A stretch of DNA of 64,000 nt from Chlamydoabsidia padenii (lineage: Eukaryota > Mucoromycota > Mucoromycetes > Mucorales > Cunninghamellaceae): positions 930,001 to 994,000 of the forward strand of contig JAIWND010000006.1 in assembly GCA_025330725.1 (NCBI GenBank). Reading direction: 5' to 3'. The notes beneath the pieces were generated by a model. It did not search any database, was not told the origin of the DNA, and saw only the letters and a list, made by a program, of their open reading frames with translations. The position numbers and the translations under genes are program-made. This document shows positions 8,276 through 19,069 of this stretch, piece after piece; the stretch's first letter is position 1; each line of letters begins with the position of its first letter.

Positions 8276-11069
8276 ATGGCAACAATTGAATCTCACCATT
8301 GGCTCGCAAAGGCGGTCAAGGATCCACTCCATTTTGTCCTTGTCCCTCTTCTTGACGTTATTTACAAGACCCTCAGACTGGTAGCCCATTACTTTATACA
8401 ACCATGGATGGTAAGAATAAAGAAAAAGAAAAAGAAAAAACTACAAGAAATACTAACCATTAGAATCATTGTAGAAAACGTGGCATCGAATCAACGACAA
8501 TATACCAGAAAGCAAACTATCAAGACAGTTATCCAATGCAAAGAACTATGATGATTGGTGTGACAAGGCCTATGAACTTGATAGGTAAGTAAATGTGTGC
8601 AAATAAAACCCCATTCTCAAACTTCTACTTTTTTTTTTTTTTTTTTTTTGTAAAAATAGACTTTTAAGTATGATTATCACACTCAAAAACAACAAAACAA
8701 AAACGCCAAACATCAAAGACTAACAACAACAACAACAACAACATTTTGTTTTGATAGAAAATGATCGATGGAAACAACAACCTGTATCAAAATTATATGA
8801 TTATAAGCTCATCACTTCAAGATTGGAACATTTATGCAAAGCTCGACAAGTCAATGATGCCGATTCAATGATTTATTTGTTACGTGGCGGTCTTTTACGA
8901 AACTTTGGTGGTATCAGCGATCGTAAATTGTTTACTCACTCTTATCTTGGGTAAGTAACAAGAACTAAAAAAAAAAAAAACATATTAATGAATCCACTCT
9001 TAATATTTTATTTTTAACATAGGACGAAACAGATGATTGAAGATTATATGGATGAAGTGGTCACTCAAATCGAATACATTGAAACATCTCCTGATTTGGA
9101 TCCTCAGATCAAGATGAAATTTTTCTCTGATACTCGTCAAGGTTTCGGTCGATCCGCTTTGGTGCTGCAAGGTGCTTCTGCTTTTGGTAGGTTGAAAGAA
9201 TAATCTCCCCGTGTGTTATCAATAACTAACTCACTTTTTTTTCTTCTTCTTCTTTTTTTAGCCCTATATCATATTGGTGTAGTTAAAGCATTGAATGAAC
9301 AAGGTCTGTTACCAAGAATCATCAGTGCAACGGCTGTCAGTGCAATGATTGCTTCTTTGATTTGTATTCACACCGATGATGAATTACCGGTAAGATCTCT
9401 TACAGGCTAATCAACTCATAACACTAACATTTTGCTTTTTTTTCTTCTTAATAGCATATTCTCCAACCTGATGGTATCAACTTGACAGCCTTCTCCCAGC
9501 AAAGCGACAAAGGGTAAGTGAAAACATACTATATGATCAATGTTAGACATCTAACAAACCTGCCTGTATACTGTAATCTAGTCATTTTAAACGCCGGGTG
9601 ACTCGACTACTCAAATACGGTAAGATACTATTATATGACTTCACCCTCTTACTCTCTCTTTTTTTTTTTAACAATTTGAAACATCTTCTTTTAATGTAGG
9701 ATACTTGATGGATATGAAGGTGTTACAAGAATGTGTCCGTGCCAATGTGGGCGATTTGACATTTGAAGTAAGGACATCGGAACAACAAGTTATGTAACAT
9801 GTGATATTGACCCGTTTCGTTTTCATACAGGAAGCATATGCCAGAAGCAATCGTGTTTTAAACATCAGTGTGTCATCTACACGAACGCAAGAGGTGCCTC
9901 AGCTGCTCAATTACATGACAGCTCCTAATGTGGTAAATATAATAATCATATGACAACTAGAAGATTTCTCTAACTCTTCTTCCCTATAGCTCATCTGGAG
10001 TGCTGCTTGTTGCTCAACTGCCTCCGCTGGTTTGTTCTCTGGTTGTGATTTATTGGCCAAGGATAAAGATGGCAAAATTGTCAAATGGAACTCTTCAGGT
10101 AAAAAAGAAAAGAAAAAAAAAAGAAAGAAAAGGATGGCGACTAACTTGTATATGTAAAGATGTCAAATGGAATCCATGGGCCGAAACATCTTCTTCAGAA
10201 AGGTAAATGAATGGATATCACTGATATTTTTAGTCTCTAACCACACTTTTTTTATTCTTCTTCTCTAGTGAAGCACCTTTACATCGACTCTCGGAACTCT
10301 TCAATGTCAATCATTTTATAGTGTCACAAGCAAGTACTTATGCCATTCCATTTATCTCACCTCACCGTAATCTTCGTCAAGACTCTGTGTGGAACAAGCT
10401 GGTTTACATGGTAGCTTCAGAAATCAAACACAGGCTCTATATGGTAAGGAGAAAAACAAAAGGCCCCATGCTTATTGATTGACTCATCTTTTGCTCCTAC
10501 TCTTTTTAATTTGTATAGTTAGATCAATTCCATCTACTTCCCTCTATCTTACGTGGATTGATTGAACTGAAAATGTCTGGCAATGTTAATATTGTTCCTA
10601 ATCTGACACTCTCGGTAAGAACCAGTGACATAATAGCTGGATGATGTGCAACTCACTTGCTTTTTTTGGGGGGGAGATGTAGGATTTTAACATGATCTTC
10701 TCAAATCCGACGCATGAATCACTTGCATATTGGTAAGTTTACGGTATTATCATGCACTTGCTTGTTGTTAGACCTCACGTTCTCTTCTTTTAATTAGGAT
10801 TATTCATGGTGAAAGATCGACTTGGCCCCTTATCTCACTGATTCGTACTAGATGTATGATTGAACTTGCGCTGGATGAAGGTAATATAAAGAAGGATCAG
10901 TTAACAGGAAGATGCTTACTCTCTTCTCTCTCCTCTCTCTTTTTTTTTTTTTCCTTCTTTATGTTTAGCTATTATACGACTCAAGGCTATGAATGTACAA
11001 AAGGCGCCCGTGGTCGTGGCCCAGATACACCCCAACACCAAGACGAAACGAGCAAGATCCATGCATTAG
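8276..11069 (+). CDS. Patatin-domain lipase homologue (Tgl3/4/5-SDP1 family), apparently catalytically dead
   Basis: Seventeen exons join in phase to 553 residues: 8276-8410, 8475-8584, 8660-8667, 8758-8950, 9023-9186, 9262-9389, 9455-9513, 9582-9619, 9700-9767, 9831-9932, 9990-10098, 10160-10202, 10269-10443, 10519-10614, 10683-10732, 10798-10880, 10969-11069. The family signature is clear along the whole length: an N-terminal DUF3336-like region (YDDWCDKAYELDR), then LYHIGVVKALNEQGLLPRII, then LLNYMTAPNVLIWSAACCST, then RLSELFNVNHFIVSQ. Active members are triacylglycerol lipases at lipid droplets. Here the three catalytic signatures are lost: the oxyanion GGxxxG reads GASAFA, the nucleophile elbow GxSxG reads ATAVS, and the DG(S/T) aspartate segment reads ETSSSESEAP. 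The intact 17-exon frame argues for a retained non-enzymatic role rather than a dead gene. Confidence 0.85.
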
Positions 11070-11190
11070 ATTAGCTATGATACATTCTATTGTTTTTAAT
11101 ATAGATGATATAAATAATAAAACCCATATTTACCACCTAAACTGTATCTACTTTTTGTTAAATAGCCCATTGGCGGTGTTTGAATGTGTC

Positions 11191-11722
11191 CCAATGCATA
11201 CGAGCCTTTCCCTTCCCCCAGAATCACGTAATTTGAACCCCGGCCAGGCTTGAAAATGAGTACCGTTGAATCGCCTCAAAACACAATCTCATTCAACATC
11301 CTTTTTTTTTTTCACAAAAGTCAGGTGAAAACGATCTTGAGACTATATTGCTCTATACAAGGTACTTGGTACAATGACCATTATGTAAAGTTTGTTGGAA
11401 GTAGGCTAAGGAATGCTCATGGTCACTTTAATCATTAGCATCACTTGTTCATTGAGGCAGTATAGCTCTCATAAGATTCAAGTTGAGGGTAAGCGGGGTT
11501 TGAAATAATTTTGGTCTCGTCTGTCTATTTTCATTCTGCATTCTTTTTTTAAAAAAAGTCAGGGTAAAACGAGGCTATACTGCTCCATACAAGGGACTTG
11601 GTACAATGATCATTATGTAAACTTTGTTGGAAATAGGCCAAGGAATGCTCATGGTCACTTTTGTCATGACCATCACTTGTCAAACGTGATTTTTGGGGGA
11701 AGGGAAAGGTTCGTCCAATGCA
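11191..11722. mobile_element. Short TIR element (MITE-like) with 8-bp target duplication
   Basis: The 8-bp direct repeat CCAATGCA occurs at 11191-11198 and 11715-11722. Directly inside it lie imperfect terminal inverted repeats of about 30 bp, 11200-11229 and 11684-11714, each reading inward ACGA(G/A)CCTTTCCCTTCC and on to a shared ATCACGT; they differ by one indel and one or two substitutions. The element is about 515 bp and has no coding frame. It contains two units of the dispersed repeat family also found at 45.9 and 60.6 kb. An 8-bp duplication is typical of hAT-type transposition, but the termini do not obviously match a known hAT, so the superfamily is open. Confidence 0.65.
11232..11684 (-). 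repeat. Two units of the ~240-bp paired repeat
   Basis: Two related units in minus orientation sit inside the TIR element. Shared blocks include a GTACTTGGTACAATGA-like segment, then TTATGTAAA, TTTGTTGGAA and GGAATGCTCATGGTCACTTT. Motif copies lie at 11232-11242 and 11494-11504. The same blocks appear inverted at 60603-61127. Confidence 0.65.
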
Positions 11723-11874
11723 GCCTTTTGTTTTTAATCCCCGCCACAATTTCCCAAACACAATTAAATGATGACATGATGTTTTTATTGGTAGTATGAT
11801 TAAAGAGGGTATGTTTATTTAAGATATATAAAGAGGGGGGATTAGTGTTAGTAATAGTAAAATAAAATAAAAGA

Positions 11875-13312
11875 CTATGGCCAGCCCCAGACTTGTTTGA
11901 GCCAAAGAGATATGTCGTCAGTTGCATGAGCCCGGTTTTTGATAAACGGATGTTGTAACATGACTTCAGGATCAGGACGTTCTTTAGCTTCCTTGATCAA
12001 ACTAAATAAGAATAAGATTAAAAAAGTCATGAGATATAGTTGATAATAAGATGAGCCTAGTTTCGTATTTACCATTTTGTAATAAAGTCCCGACATTCAG
12101 GGGATCGTTCGGGCCCGAGATTGGGCATAGGTTGATGGACAATAAAATCGAGTAATTCAAAGATGGAGAGATTAGGATTATCGGCAGGCGGAAGCGCAGG
12201 TTGATTCTGTGCCACTTCAATGATCGAAAGTCCCAAAGACCAAATATCCGAGCGCACAGAGTAAGTACCACCTTTGATCCGTTCCGGCTATAATGGGCAA
12301 CCAATTAAGATCATGTTAATTCCCATTTGCTAAACCATCTTGTTTCCTTTATTGTCACTTACTGCCATATAGTATTGAGTTCCTGTAAAGGTTTGGGCCA
12401 TCGAGTTGATTAGTTCACCAGAGACACCCAGATCGCATAGTTTGAATTCACCTTGTCTTGTCATCAAAATGTTGGATGGCTTGATATCTATAACATCATA
12501 TTCATTAGATTCAAGTTCCTTTTCATGTTTTTTTTTTTTTGTTTTACCTCGATGGATGACATTATGTGAGTGTAGATGGATTAATCCCAAACAGACCTAA
12601 AAGATAGTTAGTAAACGAATTTTTACTGCCCCTCCCCCCAATACTTTTAAACTTACCGCTTCAGCCATTTTCGCCAAGATCGTTTCCCCAATCACCGCCT
12701 CCATTGCCTTTGCCCGTTTATAAATATCTTCTAGACTACCACCTTCACAATATTCCATACAGATTGCAATCGTTGTTTCACCTTCATCCAAAAAGGCACC
12801 ATAAAACGCAACAATATGAGGTGATCCACAGGTACGTAAAAAAGAGAGTTCTCGTAAGATTTGACGTTGGAGTTGAGGATCAGGATCTACCGTGATAGTC
12901 TATTAACAAAAGAAGAGTGAGTATAATCCATTCTCTTGTTTTTTTTTCTTCTTCTTCTTTGGGGGTCGGTTACCTTTCTGGCCATGATTTTACCTGTTGG
13001 CTTATGTTTGACTTTCCATACCGTCCCTGCCGCTCCTTCTCCTAGTTTGTGCATATTGTCAAAGTCGTCCGAATGTAGTTCGTCGTTATCTGTTGATGAT
13101 GACTTTGTAGGTAGTGACAAAGAAGGGTCTAACGAGGTATTACTGATATCCGTCATACTTTTATTCTTGCCGACGATTTTGGCCAAATCGTCACGCCAAT
13201 TGTGAGTTGTTGAAGTAGTACCGGTGGAAGAAGATGGTTTAAGTAAGTCTACAGTTGGAGTTGAGTTCACATCAAGTCGAAGTCCAGGACGATTCTTCAA
13301 ACGATTTGCCAT
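11875..13312 (-). CDS. MAP kinase kinase (Mkk1/2-type)
   Basis: Six exons, 13312-12974, 12899-12657, 12596-12548, 12487-12363, 12287-12073 and 12001-11875, encode 365 residues. A Ser/Thr-rich N-terminus is followed by a full kinase domain: glycine loop [19 protein letters not shown] with the ATP-binding Lys, [25 protein letters not shown], and [20 protein letters not shown]. The activation segment has the MAPKK pattern S-M-A-Q-T for phosphorylation by a MAPKKK. The short form and the sequence SGELxNSxAxTFTGTxYYMAPERI are closest, from memory, to cell-wall-integrity Mkk1/Mkk2, acting between Bck1-type and Slt2-type kinases; Ste7-type is less likely. Confidence 0.9.
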
Positions 13313-13403
13313 TGTGATGATATATAAAATAAAAATATAGAAAAACTAAAAAGAAGGGGCAAAATATAAAATAGCGAGGCACAGATTTTTTTATAGAATC
13401 ATA

Positions 13404-13414
13404 TTCAAATCCCG
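13404..13414. promoter_or_regulatory. CGGNNTTYRAA promoter motif
   Basis: TTCAAATCCCG lies 92 bp upstream of the MAPKK start codon (13312, minus strand). Confidence 0.5.
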
Positions 13415-13724
13415 CATGTCAAGTGTAGATGGCGACGTTGGCTTTTTGTATTGTTTAATGTAGGTAGGTCAGCGCCCAGAGGGAGTATACAAATAAGGAA
13501 AGATATCACCCCCCTTTATTCATCAATTATAATCAATAAAGATATTTATGTTTTATAAATATAGCCCCCCTCTCCCCTCTATAGTGATAAAATATCGACT
13601 CTGGATAGACATTCCACGTTTGCATATAATGGATTTTTATTGTTATATATTTATATAAAAAGATACTATTTTAAAGTAAGAGTAAAAGTAGGACAAAGTT
13701 GACCAGCAGGTCACATCAGCCGTT

Positions 13725-14093
13725 TTAGAATATGGCATCCATAGCACAGCAGAAACACATTGCGGCAAGGCTACCCAAACAATAACAATAAAGTGTTAAG
13801 CCATCTTTTACCATCTTACTTGGGAAGTGTTTTTTTTTTCCAACTTACCATCCCATGCACATGGCATCCCCACTATCATTCCTATAGGGTTGTTGTTGAG
13901 TATAAATTACCTGGGGTTGAGCTTGAGGAGCATAATACGATTGTTGATAAGGCTGTTGATATGGTTGCTGGTAATGCTGTTGTGGTTGATAAGGTTGCTG
14001 GTAAGATTGTTGTTGATAATAACTTTGGTTTTGAGGTGGGGTTTGATAAGATGGAGGAGGAGGGTAGGAATGTTGCTGACCTTTGTGATCCAT
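13725..14093 (-). CDS. CYSTM-module small membrane protein, Gln/Tyr/Pro-rich
   Basis: Two exons, 14093-13849 and 13770-13725, encode 96 residues. The N-terminus is a low-complexity Q/Y/P region (repeats of QQPYQ), and the second exon supplies the short Cys-rich hydrophobic tail MCMGCLAAMCFCCAMDAIF. This is the layout of the CYSTM family (cysteine-rich transmembrane module), small tail-anchored proteins linked to stress tolerance in fungi and plants. The last exon is only 46 nt, so a simple frame search misses the defining module. The motif variant GTCGGGGATTTAA lies about 70 bp upstream (14161-14173). Confidence 0.8.
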
Positions 14094-14324
14094 GATGAAA
14101 GAATTGTGTAAAGAAGAAAAAGAGAGAAGAAGAAAAAAGGGGACCAAACTCTTTTTTTTCGTCGGGGATTTAATTTTTCAATGAAAAGAGACGAACATTG
14201 ATGCAAATCAACTGCCGATTGATAAAGATGATTGTTCTCGACATACAAGAATGTTAAAAAAACCTCATAACATGATTCGTTCAGGTATTTCCACAAAAGT
14301 GTGTTTCTTTATTTCTTAGAAAGA

Positions 14325-14583
14325 TCATAACATTCCCACAGCCACAGCGGCACAAATGGCAAGGGCAGCAACTCCGACAGGTTGAGCTACGGATCCACTG
14401 CTTTTGGCTCCAGTGGCAGCTTTTCCTGAAGCAGCGGCACCGGCAATTTGAGAGGAAGCTTGCGCCAATCCACTAGAAAACGCGGGATCGCTGAAAATGC
14501 TTGCATATGTAGGGTTGTTCTTTAAAGCAGACAAGCTTTGACTGGCCTGGTAAAGTAGAATATGAGTATCAAAAACAAGAAAC

Positions 14584-14615
<32 letters not shown>

Positions 14616-14822
14616 TTGACTTACTTGCGCAAAGGCAGAGCTGAGAAGTGCTGGATCAACACTTGGGAAAACACTTGGAAGGGGAGCTACAGAGAGAAGA
14701 AAGAGGTGGAAGTTTTAATCCCCGATTGATCCGCATGATTTTTTTTCCTACTTACTTTGAGCCATCACTTGTTGACCAGCAATAGCAGCTACAGCGATAA
14801 GAAGACTAGTTGACTTGACCAT
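14325..14822 (-). CDS. Small Ala/Ser-rich secreted protein, probably GPI-anchored
   Basis: Three exons, 14822-14756, 14686-14625 and 14546-14325, encode 116 residues. A signal peptide (MVKSTSLLIAVAAIAGQQVM) is followed by an Ala/Ser/Gly-rich middle and a hydrophobic C-terminal tail (PVGVAALAICAAVAVGML) behind a small-residue stretch (GAKSSGS) that could hold the omega site. This is the usual build of a fungal GPI-anchored cell-surface protein. I recognise no specific family. The intron between exons 2 and 3 holds a 28-29-nt A-run. Confidence 0.7.
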
Positions 14823-15686
14823 GTTTTAAAATTTTCTATAGTGAAGAAGAAAAAAAAAAGCATCAGGTTGACGAAAAAGTGAGATTTTTATTGTTGAAGC
14901 GAGCTTTGGTTACACACGTGCTGTAATTCATAAAAAGTTTTGAATATTTGAAATCTAAAAAAGGGAATACAAAAGGTGATTTTTTCTCGATTCTTTGGAT
15001 CAACGTTGTAGATCCATGATCTGACTATACATGGATTCTATTCATTAATAGTTGCCTCCAATAAGCCAGTGAAATCAATACAGTATAGTATACAGTCATG
15101 TATTTATGGTCGATTTTGTAGGCTAGTGTTGAACCCGCACACACAAACCTTGCGCCTGAACAAGATACAAACATCATGTTTCTGAAACCTTGATGCTCCC
15201 TTTCAGTTACACACAAAGAAAGTAACTTTATTTGAATAAACCAACCACAAATTGATATCTACACTATATATTGTCACTAAACAGACACCACAATTTTTAT
15301 TTCAACAAGTATATAGGTTGTATTGCTAATTATATTCTAGTTATTAAAGAAAGAGGAGAAGGGAGACCATTTCTATTGATGCCATCTGTCAGAGATGGTA
15401 TATACAGCAGGAAGAAGAGAAGATATTAAAGGGAGCATACCACAAAAAGTTCGATGCTGTTCGTATATCAACCAACGCCATGAGACAAGTAGTATCTATT
15501 GAGGGGAGCCGCTGTCGTGTTCAACACAGCCGTACCTGAATGTGGCTGATGGTGGTGTCGATTGATTTACCGGATTGGGATTAGTTGCTCCGCCACAGAA
15601 CTAGCATTTGGGTAGGTTGATCACTGCTGTAGATGATAGTTGATACCATATGGACCTTCTGTAGATGATGATGATAATGGTTGGCT
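14823..15686. other. Intergenic, 864 bp
   Basis: Apart from the promoter of the GPI-type gene and the 3' side of the small gene at 15687, I see no convincing coding region. Short frames of about 60 codons at 15025-15216 and 15581-15763 lack codon or splice support. Confidence 0.4.
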
Positions 15687-15958
15687 TTACTCGTCGTGAT
15701 TGTCGTATTCCAAGTTGTGCCAAATTTCAGAATCATCAATGCAACCAAATGAGAACCCATCATCCAATGCCGCTGTGATGTCAGACCTAATTCCAGTTCG
15801 AGGCTGTGTTGATTGAGATCATTACATAGAAGAAGTAGTCAGGGTGGGATCAAGATCTAATTAAAAAAAGGAGGAAGCAGTGAGTGAATAAAATTATGCA
15901 TTTGAAGTGCCGCCTACAATCAAATCAAGCAATTTTGTATACATTGAGCCACAGTTTC

Positions 15959-15994
<36 letters not shown>

Positions 15995-16268
15995 CATGTT
16001 AAAAAATGTAATGTAGCACAAACAAAACAAAAAGTTGGCACTTGTGTTGAATTTCTTGATAAATGGTACATTCCAGGTATTCTTGATGAGCCTTGATCTC
16101 TGTATCGTGTATTGCCCGAGCCACCTTTAACCGTTCTCCTTTTTCTTCTTCATTTCGTATGCCATGTCTAATAACCCAGCGTGGAACTTTGACCTAATGA
16201 AGACAATAATGAGTAAGGTAAGTATCATCATTACTGGAATCATCATTCATTGGTATTACCTGTATCAT
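15687..16268 (-). CDS. Small spliced gene, unrecognised, acidic C-terminus
   Basis: Not recognised. ATG at 16268 opens a 9-nt coding exon (MIQ, 16268-16260) with donor GTAATA. It joins at 16193 to VKVPRWVIRHGIRNEEEK and continues with a charged helix-like stretch to about 16100. Further down, 15856-15826 and 15786-15687 (separated by a 39-nt GTAATG...TTAG segment) join in phase to LDPTLTTSSM plus SDITAALDDGFSFGCIDDSE and end in NHDE before TAA. The link between the middle and last exons is not settled: it needs a donor in phase 1 (GTACCA near 16100 is the best I found). If exon 2 is read through instead, the protein ends at 15999 with 67 residues. Confidence 0.4.
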
Positions 16269-16724
16269 GTTATTTAGTTTTCAAGCCAATTGGAGTTATT
16301 GAGAAGCAAACGAGAGCATGGCTTTTATACTTGTTTAATGCATCGAGGTCCATAAGCATTGGTTCAAACCTTTAACATTCAATATTCGAGCAAACATGTA
16401 TTATTAGTTGCCCTGCGTTCGATATTTCCTATTCCATCTATTTTTTACCTTTCATCATAATGCCATTGGATTTTAAAATAGCACAGTTTATCTGAAGCGC
16501 CATACGATACGGTTTAGCTGGATATGCAAGGAGGGGTTTGTTTTTTCAGGCAGGCTTGATCGTTCTTCGTATTATCCCCTACACGGTAGTAGTGCTTATT
16601 CCAACCAAGATCAAGATCAGACCATGTCATACGATGCCAATAAAATACAATGGTTTTTAACAAGCTGAAAAGTTATCGCAAGTTGATCAGTGTCGAATTT
16701 TATAAAGTAGAGAATGGCATCCAA
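16269..16724. other. Intergenic, 456 bp
   Basis: I see no gene and no strong motif here. Confidence 0.35.
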
Positions 16725-16968
16725 TCAAGTTGTTTTGAGTTGCTGGAGAGTCTGAAGAAGATAAGGTAGGGTGGTTGATAACGTCGGCGCCGAATAGACC
16801 AAGTAGTTTGAGTCATTGACCTAGTGCAAAAGTACCCAAGAGTGCCTCTTTCTTTATATAGTTTGGTTAGTTAGTTAGAGAATGAGTACTTTTTTTTCGT
16901 TTCATTACCTGAGATAAAACCAATAAGGATTCCTGACTCTGTTTACCAGAGATAAACATACTGCTCAT
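16725..16968 (-). CDS. Small spliced gene, 51 residues, unrecognised
   Basis: Two exons, 16968-16909 and 16820-16725, join in phase (donor GTAATG; branch-like CTAACTAACTAAC at about 16870; acceptor GCACTAG). The product starts MSSMFISGKQSQESLLVLSQ, continues VNDSNYLVYSAPTLSTTLPY and ends LLQTLQQLKTT. The hydrophobic/polar pattern looks like real protein, but I do not recognise it. It may be the C-terminal part of a longer gene if further exons lie upstream. Confidence 0.4.
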
Positions 16969-17635
16969 AATGAGTTCTAGTAACCTTGATAATAACTTTA
17001 TCAACAATCAATGAGTGAAGGAAAGAAGAAGAAACAAAAAAGGGGACGAGTTTGAAAAATTATACTACAAAGAAAATGTCGGGATTTGAATATTTCAAGA
17101 AGACTTGCTGATTAAACCAATACTAGTGCCAAACAAACCAATAAAATAGGTACTGTCAAGTCAAGTCAAATAGAAAAAGATATTTGTATGATAATTATTA
17201 AGCTAATATAATGTACATTTATCCTCAAAGCAAAGTGATTATCTGTCAAAAGCCGAGAGTCATGCCGCTTGTTTTCAAATCCCGATAAACTTCTCCTCCA
17301 AAGCTTCATATCTGGCTAATATATACATCCAAGCACTATATCATACCAGTACTATATCATTCCTATTGTCATATGTACCATCATCACATCCTATCAATTT
17401 GCAGAGAAATTACCATTTTCCATGCATAATCGATTGATCTAGTTTGTCCAATAAGGTGTCCCTATCACCTGTAGTTTTACCAGTCTTTTTACCCATATAA
17501 CAATTATGTAATGCCCCTCCACAAGAATAATATTAAAATGTTGCAAAAAGTGCAACTATTGTTTATTAAGTTAAAAGACAATAATGAAGAGTAGATCTAT
17601 AGCTAAAAGATGATGTAAGGGGATAGGGAGACAAA
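16969..17635. other. Intergenic, 667 bp, with two promoter motifs
   Basis: CGGGATTTGAA at 17080-17090 and TTCAAATCCCG at 17275-17285 match the window motif. The first sits 112 bp upstream of the start at 16968, which supports that small gene. A 28-codon minus-strand frame at 17496-17410 (MGKKTGKTTGDRDTLLDKLD...) is too short to call. Confidence 0.4.
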
Positions 17636-18403
17636 TCAATTGGTTTGTTTTCGGTCCATCAGTGTGGAAGGTGCCACACCAAAGTCATCAGGCAAGACAT
17701 GGTTCATTTCAACACCAATGGCTTTGATGGATGCAAAATGATGGATCTATAATACAAAAAACAGTTAGTAAAAGTTACAGTGTATCTAGTCGGTTTTATT
17801 CTTGTTTTTTTTTCATACCGCATGAATACAACAATACCATAATTCTCTTCCAAAAGAAGAAGCAAAAGGATATTGAGTGGAATGATCAGGATCAATAGAA
17901 GCAGATAAAGTCACGGGATAATCCAATGGTATGTCACTCACGTCTTGTAAAGCCTGTTGCAGTTGTTCTAGTTGTTGAATCGCTTGATGTCGATCTACTT
18001 CCATCGGGGTCTATGTTATTTGTCGTCATGGTATAGCGTCATTGTGTAACAAATCCATCAGTCAGGTTTGATCAGTAAGTATCCTTTTTTTTTTTTTTTT
18101 CCTTGTAAAACTTACGTTTCTACCCCTTGCATCAAAGTCGATTGTCCAGTGGTCTTTTCTGGCTTGTTTGAGTAGCAAGACAAAATGGTCATAAGAATGT
18201 CTATTAAAGATAATGTTAGTTTGGTGATGTTGGTGAATGTGTTGAAACAGTGGAGAATATTACCGTACATGTTTTCCAATGGTGCTGCAGGGCATTACAG
18301 TTGATTGTCTTGTATACAAATCATCAGGAAGACAGTGAATCATCTTAATGGCTTGCTGTAAAGTATTGTGGGCAACGTTATGAAGGTGATCCGATTCTGT
18401 CAT
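17636..18403 (-). CDS. DinB-like four-helix protein
   Basis: Four exons, 18403-18264, 18200-18116, 18010-17819 and 17746-17636, encode 175 residues. The sequence has the DinB/YfiT-type layout: a helix with TIGKHVRHSYDHF, a middle IDFDARGRN...HQAIQQLEQL, then SSFGRELWYCCIHAVHHFAS and the tail LPDDFGVAPSTLM. Conserved histidines (His in the GKHVRHSYDH helix and HAVHH) are the expected metal-binding positions. In bacteria this superfamily includes thiol-dependent metalloenzymes; the function in fungi is not known to me. Its enzymatic activity cannot be judged from sequence. Confidence 0.75.
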
Positions 18404-19069
18404 GAATAAAGTGAGTAAGAAGTGAAAGAGAGAGAGAGAGAGAGAGAAGAAATTATTATGTTTGGTAGTTTTAAATCTCCCCGTCCCCGAGCGGGGATCG
18501 AATAATCATCTGTGTACCTGAAAAACCATCTGTCAAATCATACGGTTTGCCCAAGGTCAGTCATAGTATGAAAGAACAAGGGGTTTCAAGTTGTGGGGTG
18601 ATGCCCTTGTGACTATAAAGATAATGAGGAGAAGAATCATTTGTGGATTAAATACGTATGATATCATTATTGATTTGGGGAATGTGACAACCACCCTTTT
18701 CATTAAACTGGACTACCCTTGTATTCATTAAACCAAGTAAAATGTTCCGCATAATCCGTTTGTCTCCTTGGCACATATGACATGTGGTCATAAAGAGATA
18801 GACAAGGAGAGATCAGCTGCATCATATACACTTGCTCTGCATTAAAAAAAAAGATTGGTACAACCTCCTCCTAGCATTTGGGAGAAGACAAAAGACAAAG
18901 TAGGAGATAAATGTTTTATTGAGAAAAATACGTACAAAGAAAAAAATTATTTAGATTAAAAGGAATGAGACAAGTAAGATATATATAAAAAGAAGGATTG
19001 ATACAAAAAGGGGAGGGAATGCTATTACTAAAGATATATACTAACCTAATATAATAATCCCAAGACCTA
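18404..19069. other. Intergenic, 666 bp
   Basis: It contains an (AG)n run of about 22 bp (18427-18448) and a motif-like stretch with a small GC-rich hairpin (18468-18502). I see no gene. Confidence 0.4.

Noticed and set aside
18468..18502. GC-rich hairpin as a terminator or structured RNA
   Set aside because: The stem is only about 5 bp and overlaps a degenerate promoter motif.
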